A DNA stretch of 48,736 nt from the NCBI GenBank assembly GCA_026645815.1, contig JAPKMR010000026.1, positions 1-48,736 of the forward strand, read 5' to 3'. Of this stretch, positions 9,231 to 17,071 are shown in pieces. The notes under the pieces are model-generated. The model was not told the DNA's origin. It was given only the letters and a program-made list of their open reading frames with translations, and made no database searches. Both the position numbers and the translations under genes were made by a program. Every line of letters starts with the position of its first letter. Within the stretch, counting starts at the first letter, position 1. This DNA is from Anaerolineae bacterium. Its GTDB lineage: Bacteria; Chloroflexota; Anaerolineae; B4-G1; SLSP01.

Positions 9231-9686
9231 TCAGCTGCGGTTGGTACGCAGCACGTCAATCTCGCGCCGGATGGATTCCAAATCGCCTAAGCCCAGGTAG
9301 ACGATGGCGTAGCGAATGTATGCCACCTCATCAATCTGGCGCAGCTCGTCCACCACCATATCCCCAATCGTATGGCTGGCGACTTCTGCGCGCCCGGTTT
9401 GGCGAATAGCATATTCCACGCGGTCAATCAGGTTTTCCAGGCGCTCTGCCGGTATGGGGCGGCGCGCGCAAGCGATGCGCAGACCGGAGAGGATTTTCTC
9501 GCGGTCAAATTCTTCTCGCCGTCCATCGCGTTTCACGACCAATGGGTTGAGCAGGATGGGACGTTCTACAGTGGAAAAGCGCCGCTCGCACTCCAGGCAT
9601 TCCCGGCGTCGCCGCATATTTCCTTGCGGATCCTGCCGTGTATCAACGACTTTAGTCGAAAGCGAGTGGCAATATGGGCATTTCAT
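9231..9686 (-). CDS. nrdR: transcriptional repressor NrdR
   Basis: NrdR senses dATP/ATP and represses ribonucleotide reductase genes. This 151-aa protein has the N-terminal zinc ribbon (CPYC at 3-6, CLEC at 30-33) with the basic DNA-contact stretch RRRREC, followed by an ATP-cone (about 49-139) containing KRDGRREEFDREKI. It lies directly upstream of nrdJ on the same strand, which makes nrdJ its obvious target. A perfect 18-bp palindrome in its own promoter suggests autoregulation. Confidence 0.96.
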   Translation of the reverse strand: MKCPYCHSLSTKVVDTRQDPQGNMRRRRECLECERRFSTVERPILLNPLVVKRDGRREEFDREKILSGLRIACARRPIPAERLENLIDRVEYAIRQTGRAEVASHTIGDMVVDELRQIDEVAYIRYAIVYLGLGDLESIRREIDVLRTNRS

Positions 9687-9704
9687 GCATGGGTCCCCTA
9701 AAAA

Positions 9705-9727
9705 AGTATACCCCTATATATAGGGGT
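9705..9727 (-). promoter_or_regulatory. nrdR promoter with NrdR-box-like palindrome
   Basis: A perfect 18-bp palindrome, acccc-tatatata-ggggt (9710-9727), sits immediately upstream of a TATACT -10 hexamer (9705-9710, minus strand), filling the -10/-35 spacer. NrdR boxes are AT-cored palindromes of about this size, so it is a likely operator. No second box at the usual spacing was seen. Confidence 0.65.
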
Positions 9728-9979
9728 TTGTGCTGGTTTACTTACTATTGGTTGGATAAGGATTATTATAGCACAGGACTGATATCTGGCAAGTAGCTAT
9801 TTGGCGGGGTGCCAGGAGCACGGCAGGCGGATTAGCGCAAGTGGGTGATAGTTCGCAAGCGGCGCTAGAGCGGGTTGAACGCAATACAGATTGCGTTCAA
9901 CCTGATACTACCAGTTTGAGGATTTTTTTGTGGTGAAAATCTCAGGCGTCCCTACAGGGCGTAGAAGGCATTTGCATAT
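9728..9979. other. intergenic interval with an isolated 13-bp hairpin and a repeat fragment
   Basis: There is no gene. A perfect 13-bp stem with loop acag lies at 9873-9902, arms ggttgaacgcaat. A fragment of the dispersed repeat (aaaatctcaggcgtccctacaggg) lies near 9935-9960. Confidence 0.65.
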
Positions 9980-10007
9980 TTGACAAATAAGCAGATATGA
10001 TTATGAT
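9980..10007 (+). promoter_or_regulatory. strong sigma70-type promoter of the glutaredoxin gene
   Basis: Perfect TTGACA (9980-9985), a 16-bp spacer and TATGAT (10002-10007). This is one of the two best -35/-10 matches in the window. Confidence 0.75.
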
Positions 10008-10038
10008 AAAGCTATCAAACTTGCGAAGGAGTTGAATG

Positions 10039-10338
10039 ATGGGCGCCAAGAGTGATACGAAACGTCATCGGGTGATTGTGTTTTCAACGCCTACCTGCCC
10101 CCATTGCCGGTCGGCAAAGCGTTATCTTGAGCAGCATGGCATCAGTTACGTGGATGTGGATGTGTCGCGCGATGTTTCGGCGGCGCGCGATATGGTGAGG
10201 CGGACGGGTGAGCAGGGTGTGCCGCAATTGGAGATTGACGGGCGAATGGTGGTGGGTTTCAACCGCGTGAAGATTGATCGGTTGTTGGGTTTGGGGCGGC
10301 GCAGTGAGGATGCGGAGGAGGCTCAACCTACCGGTTGA
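10039..10338 (+). CDS. glutaredoxin-family thiol-disulfide oxidoreductase
   Basis: This 99-aa thioredoxin-fold protein has the redox motif CPHC (Cys20, Cys23) after a first beta strand, and the cis-proline loop GVPQLEIDG, as in glutaredoxin and NrdH-like proteins. It could supply electrons to ribonucleotide reductase, given that nrdJ lies close by on the other strand, but this is inference. Two ATGs are adjacent (10036, 10039). The gaaggag ribosome site is better spaced for the second. The last residues EEAQPTG come from the first unit of a 19-bp tandem repeat. Confidence 0.85.
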   Translation: MGAKSDTKRHRVIVFSTPTCPHCRSAKRYLEQHGISYVDVDVSRDVSAARDMVRRTGEQGVPQLEIDGRMVVGFNRVKIDRLLGLGRRSEDAEEAQPTG

Positions 10339-10391
10339 GGCTCAACCTACGGGTTGAGGCTCAACCTGCTGCCTGAGGCTCAACTAGATGG
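10318..10391. repeat. 19-bp tandem repeat across the glutaredoxin stop codon
   Basis: Four units begin at 10318, 10337, 10356 and 10375, all starting gaggctcaac. The stop codon TGA (10336-10338) lies at the unit 1/2 junction. The unit junction also forms GTTGAG-G-CTCAAC. Confidence 0.88.
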
Positions 10392-10434
10392 ATCGGTAAT
10401 CGGGGTGGTGGGTTTATCCCCCCAACCCCCCAAC

Positions 10435-10468
10435 CCCCTTCCCCCACCGGGGGAAGGGGGAGTTTTTT
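10435..10468 (+). terminator. intrinsic terminator after the glutaredoxin gene
   Basis: The stem ccccttccccc / gggggaagggg (10435-10445, 10449-10459) is followed by gagtttttt. Confidence 0.75.
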
Positions 10469-10585
10469 ACCTCGGTTGCACGGTGGAGGTGGTTGTGGTA
10501 TTCATGGGTTTGTTGAAGGCAGGGTTGTGCAGGTGGGGTTCGGGATTTTGGTAACCGGGAAGCGGTTACAGGGCGCAGGAGAAAA

Positions 10586-10628
10586 TTGGTTTTTTGCGGT
10601 GTGGCGGCGCCACACCGCAAAAAATCAA
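10586..10628. repeat. extragenic hairpin element D
   Basis: Twenty-base arms (10586-10605, 10609-10628) have outer TTGGTTTTTT / AAAAAATCAA and loop ggc. The single non-Watson-Crick position is G-T in the plus-strand sense. The flank caaagaaag matches element A. Confidence 0.8.
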
Positions 10629-10716
10629 TCAAAGAAAGACATTTGCAAGATAGCCGTTTTGCTTTTGCCCCAAAGTTGAAACGCACCCGGCAAAGATGCT
10701 TTCGGGATGAAGCAAC

Positions 10717-10758
10717 TGGGGCAGTTGCGCCCTGGGGCAGTTGCGCCCTGGGGCGGTG
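10717..10758. repeat. 16-bp tandem repeat
   Basis: Two exact copies of tggggcagttgcgccc plus a partial third. The rest of the 10469-10808 interval, apart from element D, shows nothing I can name. Confidence 0.8.
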
Positions 10759-10808
10759 GAGCAAATGTGGTGCTGGGCGTTTGTGTATGGGATTTAGGGG
10801 CGCCGGGT

Positions 10809-11513
10809 TCAGCCCAGGTATTGTTTCCAGGCGGGCGGGGTCAGCCGTGGGACGGCGCCGAGGGTGTGGATGCCCAGGGCTTCGAGGTCGGACCGCTCGT
10901 AGATGTAGGGGTCGAGGTAGTAGCTCAGCAGCACGAGTCCAAGCCCTGCTGCTGCCGCCAGGGCGATTTTTAGCCCGGGTCCCAGCAGGCGCGAGCGCAA
11001 CGAGGGCGCCAGCAGCGCGGGGCGGGGAGTGTCCAGGCGCCGCGCGGGGACGCCGATGCCTTCGACCTGGGGGAAGTAGGCAGCTGCGTTTTCGGTCAGT
11101 TCGCTGCTGACCGCTTCGGCAATTTGCGTGCATTGGGCGGGATCGTTCCAATTCAGGTAGATGACGAAGACGGATTGCACGTTATCGCTGGCGAGGCTGG
11201 CTTGCACCGCATTGGCATCTACGCTCAGACCCTGGGCGGCGAGCCTTTCGGCGACTGCCTGCGCAAAGGCCTGGGTTATCGAAACATCCGCCAGGGCGTT
11301 GGCGATGTATTCTGACGTGAGCCAGGGGTAGTAGCGGTCGTAATCCTCGGATAGTCCCGCCGGTTCGGTGCCGGCGGCGAAGCGCATCACCGCCTGGTAG
11401 ACGGGCGCGGGCGCGTGGGTGGTCAGGGCCACGTAGGCGATGACGACGAGCACGGGAATGACCGCAAGCCACCAGCGGCGCAGTAAGTGTTTGAGTAGTT
11501 GTTTTAGTTCCAT
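10809..11513 (-). CDS. Wzz-type chain-length determinant / polysaccharide export membrane protein
   Basis: The 234-aa protein has an N-terminal membrane helix (about 14-34, WLAVIPVLVVIAYVAL), an extracytoplasmic middle region, and a second helix near 190-208 (LKIALAAAAGLGLVLLSYYL), followed by a short cytoplasmic tail. The start MELKQLLKHLLRRWW and the Pro-rich stretch before helix 2 are typical of Wzz/YveK proteins, which set polysaccharide chain length. No tyrosine kinase domain is attached. It lies about 8 kb from the glycan operon at 19-23 kb, and a link is plausible but unproven. Confidence 0.75.
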   Translation of the reverse strand: MELKQLLKHLLRRWWLAVIPVLVVIAYVALTTHAPAPVYQAVMRFAAGTEPAGLSEDYDRYYPWLTSEYIANALADVSITQAFAQAVAERLAAQGLSVDANAVQASLASDNVQSVFVIYLNWNDPAQCTQIAEAVSSELTENAAAYFPQVEGIGVPARRLDTPRPALLAPSLRSRLLGPGLKIALAAAAGLGLVLLSYYLDPYIYERSDLEALGIHTLGAVPRLTPPAWKQYLG

Positions 11514-11654
11514 GTAAATTCATCCCTGTTGGGCATGTTTTATGAGAGCGGCTATAATTCTGTTTGCGTGTAATGTATTGTAGCGTGCTTTGGGTAGGGC
11601 GCAACATGAAGGGAAGGGGTCGGGGACGCGGCGCGGGGACGCGGCGCGGATGTG

Positions 11655-11775
11655 CGGAGCGGGGATTTAACGCAGAGGCGCGGAGGCGCGGAGAACGCAG
11701 AGGGGGATTTAATGTAGAGACGCGGAGCGGAATTTGACGCAGAGGCGCGGGGATGCGGAGAACGCAGAGGGGTAG
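11655..11775. repeat. tandem repeats of gcagaggcgcgga type
   Basis: The array is aacgcagaggcgcggaggcgcggag and relatives, repeated over about 120 bp upstream of the methyltransferase. The reverse complement of the same family occurs at 40262-40395. Confidence 0.75.
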
Positions 11776-11790
11776 AAGAGGGAGGTGAGT

Positions 11791-12372
11791 ATGCCTAAAC
11801 CGGTGTTGGATCACTTTGGGTTGTTATCGCCGATTTATGAGTTGGTCATCCGGACGCCGGGGACGGCACAGGTGGAGGCGTTGTTGGACCTGAAGCCCGG
11901 GCAGTTGTTGTTGGATGTGGGCGGCGGCACCGGTCGCGTGACGCAGTTGCTGCAGGGCAGCGGAGCGCATCTGTTGCTGCTGGACCCTTCGTGGGGGATG
12001 TTGCGGCAGGCGCAGCGGAAGGGGTGCTGTGAGGTCGCGCAAGGGACGGCGGAGCGCCTGCCCTTTGCGGAGAATTCGCTGGAGCGGATTGTGGCTGTGG
12101 ATAGTTTTCATCATTTCTGGAACCAACCCGCGGCGGCTAAGGAGCTGGTAAGGGTGTTGGCTCCGGGTGGGCGCCTGGTGATTGAGGAGCCTGATGTGCG
12201 GCGTTTTGTGGTGCGCCTGGTGGCGCTGGGGGAGAAGCTGGCATGGATGCGGAGCCGGTTTTTTGCGCCGGAGGCGCTGGCGGCGTTGTTCCGGGCGCCT
12301 GGAGTGGCTGTGAGGCTGCACTGTCCTCCGGAACTGCACGTTTTTTGGACGATTGTGGAGAAGGTAGGATGA
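11791..12372 (+). CDS. class I SAM-dependent methyltransferase
   Basis: This 193-aa Rossmann-fold methyltransferase has motif I LLDVGGGTGRV (about 38-48), a motif II acidic loop (LLLLDPSWGM), the QGTAERLPF segment that contacts the adenine, and the post-motif VLAPGGRLVIEEPD. The pattern resembles UbiE/Methyltransf_11 enzymes acting on small molecules, but the substrate is not apparent. ATG 11791 is chosen because GGAGG (11781-11785) is correctly spaced for it. It is followed by a separate promoter for yajC. Confidence 0.85.
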   Translation: MPKPVLDHFGLLSPIYELVIRTPGTAQVEALLDLKPGQLLLDVGGGTGRVTQLLQGSGAHLLLLDPSWGMLRQAQRKGCCEVAQGTAERLPFAENSLERIVAVDSFHHFWNQPAAAKELVRVLAPGGRLVIEEPDVRRFVVRLVALGEKLAWMRSRFFAPEALAALFRAPGVAVRLHCPPELHVFWTIVEKVG

Positions 12373-12398
12373 GCTGGAAGAGCTGCAACCCTCACCGG

Positions 12399-12426
12399 TT
12401 GTGATACGGATTGGAGCGGGTATAAT
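12399..12426 (+). promoter_or_regulatory. sigma70-type promoter of the yajC operon
   Basis: TTGTGA (12399-12404), a 16-bp spacer and perfect TATAAT (12421-12426), 72 bases before the yajC ATG. Confidence 0.6.
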
Positions 12427-12498
12427 GAAGGGACGCCGGCAGGTCAAGCTTGTGGTTGGCCAAATGGCAATTCACTGACTTTCGAAGGAGTGTGAGGC

Positions 12499-12834
12499 AT
12501 GGGTACTGGCAGTGGCGATATGACGATTTGGATTCTGTTGCTGGGCGGTTCGATGCTCTTCCTGTTTTTGCCGCAGTGGTTGGCGCGCCGGAAGGAATCG
12601 AAGAAGATGGCGACGCTGGAGACGGGGCAGCGGGTTCTGACGATCGGCGGTTTCATTGGGGAACTGACGAAGGTGGACCGCGAGCACAATATGGCGCGCC
12701 TGCGCCTCAGCGAGGGGCTGGAGGTGGATATTTTGTTGAATGCTATCGCGCGCCCGCTACCCGAGGCTTTCGCCTGGGAAGCCATTGCCGGTGTTGATGA
12801 CGCAGAAGAGGAAGATGAAGCTTCGGAAGCGTAA
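12499..12834 (+). CDS. yajC: preprotein translocase subunit YajC
   Basis: YajC is the small accessory subunit associated with SecDF in the Sec export machinery. This 111-aa protein has one N-terminal membrane helix (about 9-26, WILLLGGSMLFLFLPQW), a basic stretch RRKESKKM, and the conserved cytoplasmic barrel start LETGQRVLTIGGFIGEL. The acidic tail (DDAEEEDEASEA) is variable in the family. AAGGAG precedes the ATG. No secD or secF lies nearby, and it leads a run of unrelated-looking genes on the same strand. Confidence 0.92.
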   Translation: MGTGSGDMTIWILLLGGSMLFLFLPQWLARRKESKKMATLETGQRVLTIGGFIGELTKVDREHNMARLRLSEGLEVDILLNAIARPLPEAFAWEAIAGVDDAEEEDEASEA

Positions 12835-12879
12835 CGGTCTGGCGGTTTTAGCGGCTGTTGTCTAAAGGTTTGGTGAAGT

Positions 12880-13590
12880 ATGCATCTTTCTGCTGCGGTC
12901 GCCAAGGTTAACAAATGGGCTGTACAACAGGGCGGCGATACGCTGGAGCTGATCGAGCGCCCGCGCGGGGGGCTATCGCTGGTTTTAGCCGACGGGCAGA
13001 GCTCGGGACCGGCAGCCAAGCAGGTGAGCATCTGGGTGGTTCGCAAGGTGGTGACCGAGCTCGCCGAGGGGGTGCGCGATGGCGCTGCCGCCCGTGCGGC
13101 CAATGATATGCTGCACGCGATGCGTGAGGGCAAGGTTTCTGCCACGCTGGTGATTCTCTCGGTGGACCTGGCGAGTCGTTCGCTGGTGATAACACGCTGT
13201 GGCAATCCCGAGGTTTATGTGCGGGAGCCTGGGGGGCAAATACGGCGACTGGAAGGCTCGGCGCCGGCGCTGGGATTTCACCGGCATGTGCGCCCGCTGG
13301 TAGATTCGCTGCCCCTGGAGCCGGGATTGTTGTTGTGCGCTTTTACGGATGGGGTAATTCACGCCGGTAGCCGGCGGGGACAGTCGCTGGACGTGCCCGC
13401 TGCGCTCGCGGCGCTGTGGGAGAGCGCGCCACAGGCGCAGGCGATTGCCGACGGTTTGCTTTCGCGGGCGCTGGAACTGGACGAGCAGCGCCCGGTGGAT
13501 GATACGAGTGTGGCGGTCTTGCAGGTAATGGATGGGACGGCTTCGGGACCACGTTTTCTGCACGTGGAGATGCCGTTCGCGGATGGGTGA
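12880..13590 (+). CDS. PP2C/SpoIIE-type serine phosphatase
   Basis: The 236-aa protein is a stand-alone phosphatase domain of the PP2C-like SpoIIE/RsbX class. Metal-binding motifs are visible: LVLADGQSSG (about 34-43), CAFTDGVIHAG (near 150-160) and the final VDDTSVAVL (near 207). Such enzymes dephosphorylate anti-sigma antagonists or similar phosphoproteins. No kinase or STAS partner lies next to it, so the target is unknown. It starts 45 nt after yajC. Confidence 0.85.
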   Translation: MHLSAAVAKVNKWAVQQGGDTLELIERPRGGLSLVLADGQSSGPAAKQVSIWVVRKVVTELAEGVRDGAAARAANDMLHAMREGKVSATLVILSVDLASRSLVITRCGNPEVYVREPGGQIRRLEGSAPALGFHRHVRPLVDSLPLEPGLLLCAFTDGVIHAGSRRGQSLDVPAALAALWESAPQAQAIADGLLSRALELDEQRPVDDTSVAVLQVMDGTASGPRFLHVEMPFADG

Positions 13591-13670
13591 GCGCTCGTTT
13601 GGGTAGCCTGATGCCGTTATAGCCTGCTTGAGGGGGCATTTAATTCGACGCGAGTGCTAAGGTGAGGGCG

Positions 13671-14027
13671 ATGCCTTTGATCGGAATTGTAGGCCCGTGC
13701 TCTGCCGGTAAATCGGTTTTGGCACGGCAGCTGCGTGCACTGGGCTATGCGGTGCGCGAAATCCGTCAGGAGCATTCGGTGACGCCGACCATGTGGAAGC
13801 GCATCACCAACCCCGATGTTTTGATTTACCTCGATGTGCGCATGGATGTCGCTGCCCGGCGTGAAGGGCTGGACGCGCCCTCTTCCTGGTGGGTTGAGGA
13901 GCGGGAGTTCCGCCTGGCGCACGCGCGACAGCATTGCGATTTCTACCTCGATACGAGCGAGCTCACGCCCCAGGAGATTTCGGTGCAGGTAGTGGATTTC
14001 CTGCACAGTTGGGAGCAGGCGCAGTAG
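13671..14027 (+). CDS. small P-loop NTPase, dephospho-CoA-kinase-like
   Basis: This 118-aa protein begins with a Walker A, GPCSAGKS (residues 8-15), and has a short nucleoside-kinase-like core, including DVLIYLDVRMDVAARR, which resembles the lid region of adenylate or cytidylate kinases. It is much shorter than true dephospho-CoA kinase, so the enzymatic role is uncertain. ATG 13671 is favoured over GTG 13662 because aaggtgagg lies before it. The gap to the MobB-archease gene is only 16 nt, so the two are probably translated together. Confidence 0.7.
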   Translation: MPLIGIVGPCSAGKSVLARQLRALGYAVREIRQEHSVTPTMWKRITNPDVLIYLDVRMDVAARREGLDAPSSWWVEEREFRLAHARQHCDFYLDTSELTPQEISVQVVDFLHSWEQAQ

Positions 14028-14043
14028 TACGGAGACTTCTTCT

Positions 14044-14955
14044 ATGGTAATTCCTTGTATCAGTTTTGTGGGGCGGAGTGGCGTGGGCAAAACCACGGTC
14101 ATTGAGCCGGTTGTGGCGCACTTGACGCAGCGCGGGCAGCGCGTGGCGGTGGTGAAGCACACGCGGCATGTGGGGGTCGAGACCGACCTGCAGGGGAAGG
14201 ATACGCGGCGTTTCTGGGATGCCGGCGCGACGCAGACGTTTCTGGTCACGCCGGACAGCGTGACCCATATCGCGCGGGTCGTGGAGCCTTCGGTCGCGGC
14301 GACCGTTGCGGGAATTCGGGATGTGGATGTGATTCTGGTGGAAGGCGACAAATTCGGCCCGCTGCCCAAAATTGAGGTGTTGCGGACTGCGTGTACAACA
14401 GAGCCGCTCGAGGGGCTTGTGGGGCGCATCGCCATGGTGAGCGATGGTCCCGGGCAGGTGGAAGGTTGGCCCCATTTCGCTCTGGCGGATAGCGCCGGGT
14501 TGGCGGATTACATTCAGGCGTGGATTACGGCGGCGCAGGCGCGGGTGGGGGATTGGGAAGAGCTGGAGCATACGGCGGACCTGGCGCTGGGCGTGTGGGC
14601 GCCGGATGGACCAGGGCTATTCAGTGCAGCGGCACAGGGGATGGCGGCGCTGACCGCCGTGGCGACGCAGGCGCCGCTGACCCGGGTTGCGACCATCGCG
14701 CTGGAGGCGGTGGACCGCGAATCCCTGCTGGTGGATTGGCTCAACGAATTGCTCTATCTCAGCGAGAGCGGCGGCGAACAGTTCGCCTATCTGGCCTTTC
14801 GTTTTGAGGTGCTCACCGAGACGACCTTGCGCGCTGTTGCAATGGGGGCGCGGGTGACCGAGGTCCGCAATGCTGTGAAGGCTGCTACCTTCCATGATTT
14901 GGCCATTCGGGCGACCGAGATGGGGTTGGAGACCACCCTGGTCTTCGATATGTGA
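14044..14955 (+). CDS. MobB - archease fusion protein
   Basis: One uninterrupted 303-codon frame encodes two domains. Residues 1 to about 165 are MobB-like (molybdopterin-guanine-dinucleotide pathway GTP-binding protein): Walker A GRSGVGKTT (10-18), VVKHTRH, GKDTRRFWDAGA, and LVEGDKFGPLPKIEV. Residues about 175-303 are archease, the RtcB cofactor that speeds guanylylation of the ligase: EELEHTADLAL, the WLNELLYLSES motif, VKAATFHDLAI and the terminal TTLVFDM with its conserved Asp. The junction (AAQARVGDW) has no stop or frameshift. rtcB follows after 46 nt. Separate mobB and archease genes are the usual form. The fusion is seen directly; its purpose is inferred. Confidence 0.93.
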   Translation: MVIPCISFVGRSGVGKTTVIEPVVAHLTQRGQRVAVVKHTRHVGVETDLQGKDTRRFWDAGATQTFLVTPDSVTHIARVVEPSVAATVAGIRDVDVILVEGDKFGPLPKIEVLRTACTTEPLEGLVGRIAMVSDGPGQVEGWPHFALADSAGLADYIQAWITAAQARVGDWEELEHTADLALGVWAPDGPGLFSAAAQGMAALTAVATQAPLTRVATIALEAVDRESLLVDWLNELLYLSESGGEQFAYLAFRFEVLTETTLRAVAMGARVTEVRNAVKAATFHDLAIRATEMGLETTLVFDM

Positions 14956-15001
14956 GGCTCGCGCAAAAGCCTTCTGCCATGCGGCGAAATGGAGGTGGAT
15001 C

Positions 15002-16453
15002 ATGGTCAATAAGCGCGATTTCCAGCAGCTTAGCCCGTATATCTGGGAGCTGCCCCAGGCTTACGACTCGCGCATGCGCGCGCCCGCGCGCATTTTCGGC
15101 AGCGCCAAGGTCTTTGAGCAGGCCTTGCAGGATAGCTCCGCTCAACAACTCTGCAATGTGGCGATGCTGCCGGGCATTGTGAAAGCTGCGATGGCAATGC
15201 CGGATATTCACGAGGGCTATGGCTTTCCCATCGGCGGCGTAGCCGCATTCCCTTACGAGTCGGGCCTGGTCTCACCGGGTGGCGTGGGCTACGATATCAA
15301 CTGCGGCGTGCGCATGCTGGCTTCGACCCTTGAGCAGGCGGAACTCATGCCGCACTTGGAGCATTTGCTGGCGGCGATTTACCAGAATTGCCCGAGTGGC
15401 GTGGGTGAGGGCGGGGCGGTGCGCCTGACCGCGAAGACGCTGGATCAGGTATTGGAGGGCGGTTCGGAATGGGCGAAACGCAACGGCTATGCCACCCAAG
15501 CCGATCTAGAAGCGACTGAGGATGGTGGGTGCATCCGTGGGGCGCGCGCCGAAGCGGTGCCGCAGCGCGCGCGGGAGCGGGGCATGCCTCAATTAGGCTC
15601 GCTGGGGGCGGGGAATCACTTCCTTGAGATTGATGTTGTGGATGCTATCTACGATGCGGCGACCGCGCACGATTGGGGTTTGTTTGAGGGTTGCGTGGTG
15701 GTGCAAATCCATTGTGGCTCTCGAGGGCTGGGGCATGAGGTTTGTGGGCAAACGCTGCGCCGCTTGCAGGATGCGCCGCAGCGTTACCAGATTCCGATTG
15801 CGGATCGGGAGCTGGTAGCGGCGCCAATCGGCTCGCCGGAGGGGCGGGAGTATCTGGCGGCGATGTTCGCCGCGGCGAATTATGCTTTTGCCAACCGGCA
15901 GGTGCTGGCGCACTTCGTGCGACTGTCTTTCGAGAGGGTTCTGGCGGGCAAGGTGCACGATTGGCACCTGCGGCAGGTCTACGATGTGGCGCACAATATC
16001 GCCAAGATGGAGACTCACCGGGTGGGGGGCAAGCCGGTGAAGCTGTTAGTGCATCGCAAGGGCGCGACTCGGGCGTTCCCTGCCGGTCACCCTGACCTGG
16101 CGGCGGGTTTCCAGAAGACGGGACAACCCGTGCTGGTTCCGGGGTCCATGGGGACGGCATCTTATGTGCTCGTGGGCACACCGGAGGCGCTGGATGAGAC
16201 TTTTGGCTCGGTGTGTCACGGCGCGGGGCGGGTGATGAGCCGTAAGGCTGCCACGCGCAGCACGCGCGGCGAGCAGGTGCGGGTGGAGTTGCAGCGGCAG
16301 GGGATTCTGGTGCAGACCGGAAGCCTGCGGGGGTTGGCTGAGGAGGCGCCGCAAGCCTATAAGGATGTGAGCCTGGTGGTGGATTCGGTGGTGGGGGCAG
16401 GGTTGGCGCGGAAAGTTGCCCGGGTGCGCCCCATCGGCGTGATCAAAGGCTGA
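15002..16453 (+). CDS. rtcB: RNA-splicing ligase RtcB
   Basis: RtcB joins RNA 3'-phosphate or 2',3'-cyclic phosphate ends to 5'-OH ends using GTP and Mn2+. All expected ligands are present: Asp98 and Cys101 (GYDINCG), His206 (GNHFLEI), His237 (QIHCGSRG), His331 (AHNIAK) and the guanylylated His406 (CHGAGR). The start is ATG 15002, with GGAGGTG six bases upstream, giving 483 aa. An earlier in-frame ATG would add 36 residues encoded by the end of the archease gene and is unlikely. Its archease partner is fused to MobB just upstream. Confidence 0.97.
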   Translation: MVNKRDFQQLSPYIWELPQAYDSRMRAPARIFGSAKVFEQALQDSSAQQLCNVAMLPGIVKAAMAMPDIHEGYGFPIGGVAAFPYESGLVSPGGVGYDINCGVRMLASTLEQAELMPHLEHLLAAIYQNCPSGVGEGGAVRLTAKTLDQVLEGGSEWAKRNGYATQADLEATEDGGCIRGARAEAVPQRARERGMPQLGSLGAGNHFLEIDVVDAIYDAATAHDWGLFEGCVVVQIHCGSRGLGHEVCGQTLRRLQDAPQRYQIPIADRELVAAPIGSPEGREYLAAMFAAANYAFANRQVLAHFVRLSFERVLAGKVHDWHLRQVYDVAHNIAKMETHRVGGKPVKLLVHRKGATRAFPAGHPDLAAGFQKTGQPVLVPGSMGTASYVLVGTPEALDETFGSVCHGAGRVMSRKAATRSTRGEQVRVELQRQGILVQTGSLRGLAEEAPQAYKDVSLVVDSVVGAGLARKVARVRPIGVIKG

Positions 16454-16458
16454 GGCTA

Positions 16459-16495
16459 GAAAAAAGAACCGGGCTTCCTATACGGAAGCCCGGTT
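16459..16495 (-). terminator. intrinsic terminator of the cold-shock gene
   Basis: A perfect 12-bp stem (16467-16478 with 16484-16495) is followed, reading the minus strand, by a run of T (16461-16465). It also lies right after the rtcB stop codon. Confidence 0.85.
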
Positions 16496-16512
16496 GCGGT
16501 AGCAAGCGCTGA

Positions 16513-16749
16513 TTACGCTACGCGGCTGACGTTGGCGGCTTTCAGGCCACGGTCGCTGCGGGTCACAGCGAACTGCACCTGGTCGCCCTCATGCAGGGTC
16601 TTGAATCCGCCGGTCTCGATGTCGGAGTAGTGGACGAAGACGTCCTTACCGCCATCTGCGGGGGTGATGAAACCGTAACCCTTTTTCTCGTCGAACCACT
16701 TGACGGTGCCGGTCCAAACGGCATTTTGACTGCTTTCCATATTTTCCAT
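16513..16749 (-). CDS. CspA-family cold-shock protein
   Basis: This single-domain nucleic-acid chaperone has RNP1 KGYGFI (23-28) and RNP2 VFVHY (37-41), and a complete cold-shock barrel starting [12 protein letters not shown]. The start ATG 16749 (78 aa) is preferred over 16767, because the GGAGG ribosome site overlaps the upstream ATG. It is convergent with rtcB and shares the terminator region. It may take part in RNA metabolism alongside its neighbours, but that is only a positional hint. Confidence 0.95.
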   Translation of the reverse strand: MENMESSQNAVWTGTVKWFDEKKGYGFITPADGGKDVFVHYSDIETGGFKTLHEGDQVQFAVTRSDRGLKAANVSRVA

Positions 16750-16802
16750 CTCGGGTAAATCCTCCATACTTACTGGTTAAATCTATGTGTCTGGGCATAA
16801 CA

Positions 16803-16838
16803 ACAGGCCGCTCCGAGGGGATCCTCTGAACGGCCTGT
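16803..16838 (-). promoter_or_regulatory. hairpin in the cold-shock gene leader
   Basis: An eight-base stem acaggccg / cggcctgt with an inner gagg/cctc pairing lies 54-89 bases upstream of the start. Cold-shock mRNAs often have structured leaders, so a thermosensor role is possible but unproven. The rest of 16839-17071 holds only hairpin E. Confidence 0.45.
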
Positions 16839-16997
16839 CACACGTCACTCTCAGGGACCTACATCGAAGAAACCCACATTATGTAACGCATCCACGCGTC
16901 ATCCCGTGATTCCCTCTCACGGTGTCATTATTCCAGACAGGCGGGAGTATACCATGGTTCAGAAAGCTGTCAAGTTGACTTGTGGGGTCTTTCTTTT

Positions 16998-17034
16998 GTG
17001 TTTGTGGGACGTGCAAAGCGCGTCCCACAAACAC
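16998..17034. repeat. extragenic hairpin element E
   Basis: Seventeen-base arms gtgtttgtgggacg.. have loop aaa. The single non-Watson-Crick position is T-G, a wobble in the plus-strand sense. It lies 38 bp beyond the aminotransferase stop. Confidence 0.8.
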
Positions 17035-17071
17035 TTTTTTCAGGTGTGGGACCTGTTTGGGCGAGGTAGGG

